Shown here: positions 26,701 through 38,700 of the stretch, one piece after another
How positions within the stretch are numbered: the first letter of the stretch is position 1
How the letters are laid out: every line of letters starts with the position of its first letter
DNA from: Watersipora subatra
Lineage: Eukaryota; Bryozoa; Gymnolaemata; Cheilostomatida; Watersiporidae
DNA length: 64,000 nucleotides
Reading direction: 5' to 3'
Assembly: GCF_963576615.1 (NCBI RefSeq)
Contig: NC_088711.1
Span: 9,046,869-9,110,868 of the forward strand
Made by a program: the position numbers and the translations under genes
The notes under the pieces: model-generated
Told to the model about the DNA's origin: nothing
The model's database searches: none
What the model saw: only the letters and a program-made list of their open reading frames with translations

Positions 26701-29700
26701 CTTTCGCTTGTTCTCATTTGCTATCACTTGCTTATCACCTGCTATCTTTTGCTATCACCCGCTATCACTTGCTTTCGCTTGTTCTCATTTGCTATCACTT
26801 GCTTATCACCTGCTATCTTTTGCTATCACCTGCTATCACTTGCTTTCGCTTGTTCTCATTTGCTATCACCCGCTATCACCTGCTATCTTTTGCTATCACC
26901 TGCTATCGCTTGCTTTCGCTTGTTCTCATTTGCTATCACCCGCTATCACCTGCTATCTTTTGCTATCACCCGCTATCACCTGCGATCACCTGCTATCTCT
27001 TGCTATCACCTGCAATCACTTGTTCAAGAATTTTAATTCAGTCAAGCTAACACTTTGTGAACTTTTATAAAACTTCATGTATTCCTGTGTTTGTAGAGCA
27101 GACTTTTAGGTACAACAAAAAGCAGTGTGTTACTACATTATTTCATGACCTGGTTTGACATGCTGTTTTTGATTTTTATTGAAGACTGTCACCTGCATAA
27201 GTGTGACTAGCAGACTATGAATACAGAGTCTCTTGTCAGCTTAATGAATCTCTTATATCGGCATCATAGTGAAAAATCCAAAGTGTATGATTCAACTTTT
27301 TTCAACTTTAAAAATGAATAGTAAGGACCATAGGCTAGTCTATAAGCGTGTCTATATGGCATCTTCTTATATTTGTCAGAAATAGAAAGTTTTTGGGGTT
27401 GCCACAGTGTGAAAGCACAGAAGTATCATAGACTGGAGCCAACCAAAGGTTTTTGGTCTTTATGAATAAATCATGGAGTAAGATAAACGGTTCTATTTGT
27501 CCTTCGTCACCCCGGACAATTACATAAACTAATTTCAGCAAGACTGTTTTATTTGCTTAGTAATAATTTAGTGGCTTGCTGTCTGTCCCTTTCGACAATG
27601 ACTTGCATCTTAGTGATGCATGCTTGGGTCAAACTCTATGGTAGAGTAGAGGTGAACCAGTTCTCAGTATCTACCACTTCCGGAACTGTCAGATTAACTT
27701 GAAGGGATGCCAGTGCAACACATCCAGTATAACAGAGTCAGGTAGCCATTTCACTTGCCCAATGTGTGAAGGACAGAGATGGATCTTTAACATGCCCACA
27801 TTGTCAGTATGGTACACGGGGCCTCCAAGTTATGGTCTAGATCCGAAAGACCCAGCAATTTAGGGTTGAAAGCTTGCTGAGCTTTTTGTCAGATCGGCAT
27901 TAAGGAGGACTCAAACCACCAAGCTCATGGTTGATAGTCAAAGGCGCTACCACTACCCCGCCCTGACACCCTAATAATTTGGTACAGGGTCATAATTAAG
28001 TAACTGATTTTGTATCATTATGACTACAGAACAAGCATGCTATACTGTACCATAGAGTTTTAAACAAAGTTCTCATGTTTGATATAATTGACAACGTAGT
28101 ATTAGATGGACAAAAAGAAGTAAATGTAGGATACACCAGAGTAGCTCCAACTATTTTACAGTACTAGCTAAGAAACACACAGTCTATCTAACTAGTAGCA
28201 ACAAGAAAGGGTTGAAAACTACCATATTTATCATCTCGATTAAAATACCACACACATTGAGGACAGTGCGCATTACACGCGATTGGACGAGACGTGTGCA
28301 AAAATTTCAAACACAATAATACACTTTTTTTTAAAACTATATCAGTACAGCGCAAAGGCACGAGTAACTGTAGATAATAGGACTTGGCAAATGTTTGCCT
28401 AAGTTTGGTAGCTGCTACGATTAAAAGTTTATTAATGCCAGAATCATCAAGTAAAAGGCAGCAATGAGCAGACACTGTCCAACGGGTCAATAACTGTTTG
28501 AATAAGTACAAAAATTAACTAAACGCAAATTGTCTTACCTGACCAAGCGTGTCCTAAAACATAAGTCAGTCATACATAGTGAATGTTTAATGTGATCCAT
28601 AGGTATAGCATTTAATGTGATCCATAAATCTAATGTTTAATGTGAACCATAGATGTCAAGCTGCACTTCAAAAAGTTATTTAGGGTAAAAAGTGTAGTAA
28701 AATTTGTTCTAGGTCATTGTAGCAGATATTTATAAATTGAACATATTATTATAGGCAGTAGAATATTAAAAATAATCAAAATTTCTTCTAATAGAAACGG
28801 AAATAAAAAAAGCTGTTCCCACAATATGATCTCAGCAGCTTCAACACAGTTTGAAAGAACACACTAACAAACAATCGACATACTGAGGTGTTAATTGCAT
28901 TTTATGTCAAGCGTAAAAGATTAAACAGACCATAAAATAAAAAGTTGGACAAGTAGGTAGGAAAATAAATGCTTCAAATGTTACACCTCAGATGTTTTGC
29001 AATTATCTCCCCTTGTTTGTTGCAAACAGAAGCCGTGCCTAAAGGCAGCTGCAAAATTATGTAACTTTAGACTAGAGTATGTGTCTGACAGCGAGGGAAC
29101 CTTGGTAAGCAGCGAAAGACCGAACAGTTGCTGAGTACCATAAACAATGGTTTTTATCTTGACTGACATTCACCATGATTTGAAACCCTTATTTTTAAAA
29201 CAAGAGCTTAAATAAGGGACATGTCATTCACATCAGCAAGCAACAAGAAATCTTTTTTTTCTCAAGGAATCAAAACTGTTGAATATCAATGAATCACAAC
29301 TTATTCACTGTAACCAGACGGTACTAGTGCCAGGCCAACTTAACCTGTCCATGCAGGTGTTACAATATGAACTGTAAAGCCAAGAAGCTGGCTAAATCAA
29401 AGGAAAGGTTGTATATAGCAGGAGTATATGAGGAGGCACGGAGTCTTATCTTATAGTTTTACCGTGTTATTACTGATGTGAGAAAGGAGGGTGCAGGCCT
29501 TCTCATACAGTATCATGTCTTCGTTGTTCATCATTTGCTCTACACATTCTCCAATCACATCGCTGTCTGTTACACCGTACAACCCCAGACACTGAACCGC
29601 TGCCCACCGATCAGCTTTATTCTACAACAGCATCACACAAGAGTAATATCCTATTTGTTCATGTCAAATTTTGACCAAGGAAGTAGCGAGTGAAGGAGGG

Positions 29701-32700
29701 GCATAAATGAGTCTAGACTGCTAAAAACTGGATGAGATTTTAAAAGTTTGGCACTGACGATCTAGAGGTGCCTTCAAACGCGAAGTTTCCATGTTGATCG
29801 TAGACCAATTTTGGCTAAATTTACTAGGATTGAAAAAGTGTGCTGTGAGACAGATGTTTAACTAAGCTACAGTGTTCAGGTGAATGGTAGAACAGGAAAC
29901 AATGTTGTTGAGGTAACAAGACATGGAGACTATGTAAAGCAGTCAGCTATATGTACTTATTAACAAGACATGGAGACTATGTAAAGCAGTCAGCTATATG
30001 TACTTATGACATCAAAAGGTTCATACATCTTTAATTATAAATGAACTGAGCATGTTTTGATTTTACAGAAGTCTGCTTGTCTAATCTAACCCAACTCACC
30101 CACTACTCTTAGAAGCGCTAAATTCCTAACCATCCTTCTTATATCCTTCTTATATTATTAGTAACAGCGTGTTCAAACCCCGTAAAATTTTATCCTTTTT
30201 CCAATCGCCAACTGTGAATGCGAACCGATGGAAGGACAGATGGACAGACGTGGCTCTCATTATAGTAAAGATTTTGCACAAAGTGACTTTCACCAGAATT
30301 TGGTTTCATGCTTTTGATAAACAACTGAATGTGCATATCACGCCATCCATCATTATGTTTCTCAGGTTTTAAGCTTGCCGACAAACTTACACATGTCATT
30401 ACTTTTAATTATACTGAAGAGAGGTCAAGGTCAACTTAAAAAGACAGGCATACATAGAAATAAAGTCTGCAACATAAATCTTGCAATAGAATCTATCAGA
30501 TTTTGAACAACTTTGTTCTGATTAAATATGTAGACTTATTCTTCAAGTTGAGAAACTCAAGCATGCAGTTTCATGACTTGTGTAATTATTTAACTAATAA
30601 GCTTGATAACAATAGCACTAAATCCACGTTCTTTGACTTGTGACTCGACTAACAACTGACAAAAGGTTTACAGATGTGCTTATCCTGGTTTCCTGAGTAC
30701 ATCACTGCTGTTACTACTGTCTCAATAATAAAGGAGAAAAGCAGGTTTCAACGAGCTTCTGAGACAACTAGAAAAAAGTAAAACCTCTGAAATATCTGTG
30801 ACGCTAATACAATTTAAACAGGCATCTCTCTAGGAGAGCAAGTAAAACAATCAATGACTTACCTGAAATAATTGATATCTCAGCTTTTGATTATGAGTTA
30901 AATGCACATTTTATGATTATAGGGTGTGTATCTCAAGGTCATTACTTTTAATATGAGATCTCAAATAAAGCTAGAAATAACCCAAAACTATATTCTGAGC
31001 TCAATGGATCATGTGCAAAATGTTTTGAATGCTGGTTGTCTACCAACAACACTACCTGCTAATTTATCATGCCACTTTGTGTGAAACCCGATGATAGCAT
31101 AGTTATAGCAAATCAAAATATAAAAAGCTCCTTGCCAAGGAAACTGTATATAAATATCTATAGAGGTTATCGTACCTGCTCTGGAAGCAGGTTGTATCGA
31201 AGAACTTTTTCAGCTTTTTCATTGGGTCTTTCAAGCGCATGTAGAGATATGGCAGCTGCCAGCTGAACCTTTTGATGTTCATCATCCAGTAAGCAGTTAA
31301 GAGCTACGAATATCTGTTCTGGAAGTTTAGTTTTCTCTGACTGTCCGACTGTGTATAACTGAATACCTGCAGAACCACATACAAACCATAGAACCACTAC
31401 ACCTACTTTCAATTTAAAAGAGACAAACCAGTAAAATATAACTTTCTACGCAGTGTTTTGAAAGTTTAAATATGTAGTAATGACAACTGTTTACACCACT
31501 ATGGCCATGAGCATGTGCCCCTTTGTCGAAAGCGCAAAATAATTAGTAATGATCGCTACAGTAGAGAATAAATGCATTTATAGCCACAAAATAAAATAAC
31601 ATTTATATTTATTTAAAAAATTTTAAATAAAGGATGTGAGCAAAATTGTTGTCAAGAATAGTTATTTAATTTTTTTTTCCATTGTTTAAATTTTATTTAA
31701 CTGACAAAAATAAAGATAAGCATTCTCTAAAACTAATTCACGTTTTTCAACTACATTCCTTTAATCATCTGTAGATAACCTTATTTTAGTACATCATTAT
31801 TAACCCTTTGAGTCTATTATAACCATAACAATAACATTTAGACTTAATGCGGTACCCTCTAACGGTGGGGGCTTGTAAGCGGCAGCTCTGGCACAGGTAG
31901 AGATAGCCTTAATTCTAACATGAGGGTGGATGTCTTCCATGTCCTTTATGAGTTCCTCTGGAGAAGCGTCATCAAACCTCATGTTTAGGTGCCACTTGGC
32001 CCTCCACTCATCAACTATAGATTGTAGACAACAGAGATTTGAGAATGCTAGATCATGTGACTTAATAGATCATGTGACTTAATACTTTTACAAGTTAAGT
32101 CTATTGAGAGCACCCCAACAAAGCATTTTACAACTATTTTTCCCTTATGAATTTTAAAAAGACTTGAGCAGGAAATGTAACATGAGCTCTGGTAAATGTA
32201 TAATAGTTTTTCATAAATCTATGCAGAACTTATTTTTTTACCCAAAAGGTTAAGTTATGCAAATATAGAGCACTCGTATATCTTTACCTATTTTTAGCAG
32301 CCCAAAAACTAGTAAGAAACGTGAGCTAAGGTGCATATAGAATACCTATTTTTGATAGCGCCTCAGATGGTTGAAACTTTTCACTACTAGAGCTCAAAGA
32401 TTGCTCCACTTCCTCTACGACTCCAGCTATCATGGCTGTTGAATCCTACAAGACATGCTGCCTATTTAATAAATAGACTTTGTGTCACAAATGGTATTAT
32501 TAGTACCAAAACTTCAAGAATAGCTGGCATAAAATATATTTAACAAGAAGGTAATTTAGAATTTGGTTTGTTGCTCTTTTCATTTAGTGGTGAATAGAAT
32601 AGAAAACAATTCCTAATTTCATTTTATGTTAATTGGTAATGTGTTGTTATTTGTGACATATTTCACCAAACTATTACCTCAAATTGCCAAAAAACCGTTT

Positions 32701-35700
32701 GTGAATGTTCTTAATAAAAATGAAAGTTTACCATTCCGAAAGAGTTAATATCAAGAGAGAACGATTCTTAGATACTCTAACAAAAAGTGAAACATCAGTA
32801 ATGAAATGTTTTGCAAATAAATAAAATGCTAAAACTTCTGTTGGAGCAAACAACCTTAGCCTTATTAGCACCATGCATGACCAACGATGGCATAGACTTT
32901 ATAGCAAAGAGAGGACAACTGCTATATGATCTATCCTAACCACCATGTATGCTGTACAGTACATGATAGACACAGTTAGCCCCATCTTTTGCAGAAAGCT
33001 AGTAGAACACTGGCTATATTTTCTTACTTTCACTCATTTCAACCATATTTAAAGTATTTTGATAGCCTGAGAGTTTAGGTGCACTACTACTGTATTGATG
33101 GAAGTACTACTGAAAGGGTACTAGCTAGACTACAATATGAACATCTATGAGAAAATCATTCTAGGAGAAAAGGTGCTATCAGACCAGAAAGTCATATACT
33201 ATTTACAAACAGTAAAATATAAGTGATAAAACAAATGAATGCACTATACAACAAGATCACTTATAAAACACGATGATTTCTGGCCACACATATGCTCAAC
33301 GTATGAACAGGTTGAAAAAGATAAAGAGAAAAACAGTGACTGGCTCTTGAAGGGAGCTACTTACATTCAGTGGTGCAGCAGCGAGTTGAGAGAGCTAAAT
33401 TTCATAAAGTAGTATTACATGTAAATGCAGACTTGTAGAATTGTATATGCTGAGCTTAAAGTATTTGCTACAAAATTTTGCTGCCAGGATTACCTGATCT
33501 ACTAAAATATTCTATTTTATTTCTAACTTCTGCGGTTTAAATCATTTTGTTTGCCATAAAATTCTCACATTCATATTTAGATTTATTTATATAATTGTGT
33601 AACAAAACTACAGTGTAAGTATTTTAATATCAATCTCTATGAACTTCAGTGAAAAGAAAACTCAAAGATGCTTCAAGTTTGTGCTGAATGGACTACTTCA
33701 TTGATGTTTTATTGCGGAATAGTTTGGACAAAGAAATTAAAAAAGTAAAAAAATTGAATCAAGATTTTTTAAAACTTTTATTAGCAATTTTGATAACGAC
33801 AGATAATGTACTTTAATAATGTACTCAATATAATGGATAATACACTCAACATAATGAGTAATACACTCAACATAATGAGTAATACACTCAACATAATGAG
33901 TAATACACTTAACATAATGAGTAATACACTCAACATAATGAGTAATACACTCAACATAATGAGTAATACACTCAACATAATGAGTAATACACTTAACATA
34001 ATGAGTAATACACTCAACATAATGAGTAATACACTCAACATAATGAGTAATACACTCAACATAATGAGTAATGCACTCAACATAATGAGTAATGCACTCA
34101 ACATAATCAGCAATGTACTCAACATATTGAGTAATACACTCAACATAATGAGTAATACACTCAACATAATGAGTAATACACTTAACATAATGAGTAATAC
34201 ACTCAACATAATGAGTAATACACTCAACATAATGAGTAATAAACTCAACATAATGAGTAATACACTTAACATAATGAGTAATACACTCAACATAATGAGT
34301 TATACACTCAACATAATGAGTAATACACTCAACATAATGAGTAATACACTTAACATAATGAGTAATACACTCAACATAATGAGTAATACACTCAACATAA
34401 TGAGTAATACACTCAACATAATGAGTAATACACTCAACATAATGAGTAATACACTCAACATAATGAGTAATACACTCAACATAATGAGTAATACACTCAA
34501 CATAATGAGTAATACACTCAACATAATGAGTAATACACTCAACATAATGAGTTATACACTCAACATAATGAGTAATACACTCAACATAATGAGTAATACA
34601 CTCAACATAATGAGTAATGCACTCAACATAATGAGCAATGTACTCAACATATTGAGTAATACACTCAACATAATGAGTAATACACTCAACATAATGAGTA
34701 ATACACTCAACATAATGAGTAAGCCACCAACTTGACCGGAATTTGGAAACATGCACTTAGAATTACCTCAACAGATTTTGGCAGGTCTGTCCATCTTTTT
34801 TGCCCTTGATGCATCTTATGTACAAGAGCTTTAGGAGAGTTGGTAAATCTGGCGCCTTCTTTTTGCGTGGAAGGTTCCGGACACCATTCAGATGTGTTCC
34901 TCGGATATTGAGTCTGGTACACCTTAGTATACCTGTTGTGGTTCTCCATGACTATCTCATTGTCATCTCCAAACACCTGATAGACCTGCTGATTCCCTTA
35001 ATACACAGTAATGTAAGTGCCAAATTTTTGATGACACCCATGCACTCAGTCTTTCTATGTTGAGGTTTGATAAATAAAATTAAAAATGGCAACAGAGAAT
35101 ATTGTCTATAAAAAGGTTGCACAACAATATAAACATAACACTAAAAACTCTGCCATAGCTTCAGTCTGTTGCAATTGTTAGCTTCTTTAGCTGGTAATAT
35201 CATATAGTTTTACAATATCCGTTCGTAGCTTTTCCACACTGGTCTTTTACTCCGAACTTGTCAAAATCTTATCCAATAATATAATATCCAAGTCAAAGAA
35301 TGCTTATTATTCATAGTTTAGAGAGGTTGTTAATGTATTTTTAGATATAAAAACCTTTACTTGAAATGCAGTCAAAATTGATATAAACTTTCAGGTTTTG
35401 TATCTAAGGCATCCTTTAAATGATAGTAAAGTTTTAAAGTTTGAACAAACTGCTATCAACAAAAGAAAAAATACTATACCTGTCAACCAATCCCGCTGAA
35501 AATTGTTGTCTGTCTCATAAACTGTGTTTTCTGTGATTCTTGAATCGACAAAATCTCTCAACTTTGGAGGAGGAGGTAATTCCTGTTTTTTCACAGTTAT
35601 AGCTGTTGCTGTAGTGTTTAATGCACCTGCAACAGACAACGGTATCAACTAATCTTCAATTACAAAAAATTTTGTCAAACTCAATATGAAATATCAAACC

Positions 35701-38700
35701 TTTCACATTCACTCAACAGTTCTGTAAATATTTACAGGAGTTGTTTCCTCATGACAAATGACAAAATATGCTACATACCATAAGGTATGTTTTATGTATA
35801 TATATGATGGAGTTGGGGTTTAAAGCAAAAATAATTGTTGGGGAAAAAAGTACAAAGACTGGTTTGCTGCCTAATGCCCAGCAATCAAGTGTCTAGACCA
35901 TGTAATAAGCATTGTAAAGCTAAAAAATAGCAAAATCATATGCAAATGGCAAAATTATACATTGCTATGGAAGTCTTACTTTTGCAGTTCAGCAAAACAA
36001 AATAGGCACATTTCAAAGTTGTTAGATGCTATGGCAGAGATTGAGAGTATGCAAGGTCATAAATTATAGGATTAACTCTATTAGGCTCCATAAACAATAT
36101 AAAAAAGTGTTATGAAATTAGATAAAGCAAAGAAAATTTGTAAAATTGATTTTGCTTTGTCGCTATCAATGTAAGCAATTACTTATAATAAATACAACGC
36201 TTTTATGAAATCAACAAATTCTAAAATTTATAATAATAAATATTTGAAGAAAGTGTCTAGTATAAACCGTAAAAATAAGCAAACAAGTGATATTTAACTG
36301 ATAGAAATTTAGTAAGGAATAATAAGCAAACAAAGGCGATAATCATGGGAGAACAACTCTCACCAGTTTCCTGATCAAGTTCATCAACTGCCTCACTTCC
36401 AGCTAAACACAAATCTTTGTTGTCATCATAAAACATGCAAAGGAACTACCATACTCACTGGTGCATTTTTACTAAGGTAAGATAACTCATACATCTACTA
36501 ACATGTGAGTAAAACTAATTGTAGTGCAAAATAACAATCACAAACCCTAAATTTTATCACTTTAACTCACTGGCTCTAAAATTCATTTAATCTTTTTTTG
36601 ATTCCAAACTGTAATAGAGAATTCTTACATTAAAAGCAACGCATGAGAGCACATACGAAGAGAGGAGTTGTCTCCCCTATGCAAAAACATTACTAATCAC
36701 TGTCGAAGATAAAACAATCTTATTAGGATAATCAATAAATCATTTAAAAATTGGTCAAAAACTTTACGAAGCCTCAGTATTATCAGTGAATGAACAAGCA
36801 GTAAATTCATCAAGCTAGGCAGCCAAGAGTACACAACTCCCATATTGCAATTAAAACTAACCTAGAAATCTACATTTCCTTTATGCTCACCCATTTCCTT
36901 CTGTTGAATCTTTATTTGTTTTTTAATCCCTCCTGGTTTTCGGTAAAAAGAAGCCCTGTTTCTATCTGAGTAGGGAACAGTGTCCAGCTCCTCATTCTCT
37001 CTTTCATTCATATCATGAACAGGCTGCAGCAACCTGAGTATAGAAAAATATCCTTGGTGGAACGCAATCAACAAAACAACTGCTCTAGCTCTACCCTAAA
37101 ATAGGAGCGGGTTATAACTAATAGTACAAATTATTATTAGCGTGTAAATATTTTTTACAAAGAGGTACATTACTTGTATATGTGAGCAGCCATAATCTGA
37201 AAACTTAATGAAAATGTGCTCGGTCTTTGGCTAGCAGCTTTTATTTTATAGATCAAGGTCAAGGCTACTGTCAAGGATACTTACCTATTCAGTTATTATG
37301 TGATAATCTAAACTATTTTTGGTAGTCCTAAGAATAGATATTAGTAAATAATGCTCTTATGAAATACAGATAAGAATGCTATGACAAACATCAATACATT
37401 AGATACTAAATATTTAACCGGCAAGCTAGACAAATAAAATTATTTACAAGCTTTTTAAAATATGTTTGTACTTTGCAGTTATAATATTAAAGTCGCTGAT
37501 ATCAAACTCATAGCACTGTTTAGCCCACCTTGCGCTCTGGGTATTCGGGCGTTTGACAACCTCCTTAGGCACAGGTTTAGGTTTTGGTTTATCTTCATAT
37601 TCTGCCATGTCATCTCGAACTAGCTCAGTGCTGGTAGGCACACCGTGCTTAGTCACCATGTAGTCATAAAGTGGCTACAAACCACATTCACATAAAGACA
37701 ACTTTTCACATCAGAAAGCTTTAGCTGGAATTGCTGCTTTTTTCCTTCCAAACAAAGTTGAAACCATCATTTGTTAATAATTTATGAATAACAATGTACA
37801 CGTGTTATTTCATGTTAAAACGAGTTTGATTTTAATTGCACAGCAGTATTCCTTTGATACAAGTTAGCAAGTAATTTCCAGAACTTTTCAAAAATTTCCA
37901 GAATTTATGATAGATCAATAAACAACAAGTAGATGCTTTTCAGGAAAAAAGATAGCAAAACAACAATCTAAAACCTCTATAGCTGTCCTTCTTTTTACCA
38001 TTTTACTAATAAGCAAAAAACAAAGACGTTCTTCAAAATCTTGGGTTACTCTCTAACAAAAGTAATTTTCTGCAAAAAAGACAGCCCTACATTTGACTTG
38101 ACAACTGTACAGGAAATGAAACAAATCACCTTGTCTACATTTTACTGCATCAGTTTATTATAGTTGCAGACCTGTGCTAGAATCTGACTTCATCCCATTA
38201 CAGTCTCGCGTTGTATTTACAGCCTGATTATTGCAGAAAATAAAAAAAGTACACTTCAGCTAATTATGAAAACTTTGTGCATAGTAAAATAGTGCAAGGA
38301 GAACCTTATATCTGTTATCCGTCGGATCTGTTTTTTGAGTGACAACCCATTGAGCGGTCGGACGGCTGAGTATACTTAGCAGGTATTCATCCCATAGGTG
38401 CTTTTCCTTTTTCTCCTTTTTTGGTTGGCTGACCTGAGCAGCTCTGTAATCCGCTGAAGCAGCACCAGTCACGGCTTCACTAGAACTACTAGCGGCTTCT
38501 GGATTCTCCGTAATAAAAAATCCAGATTTCTCTTTACTTTCTACAAATCAGAATAACAAAGACTGGTACATCTGTGTACCTCTCCACAGCCTTCTGTAGG
38601 TAAAAATAACTGCAATGAAATAGCTCACCAGACAATGTGGTGTCCTTGTCTTCTTTTTGTTCTTCTTGCAAAAGCGATTGCTTATGCATTTCTAGAGCAC

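Noticed and set aside
26001..27070. Three overlapping ~350-codon open frames
   Set aside because: The tandem unit lacks stops in all frames; each frame is only the repeat read out.
33737..34756. 300-340-codon open frames on both strands
   Set aside because: Product of a 21-bp minisatellite with no stops in several frames; located in an intron of the HEATR4-like gene.
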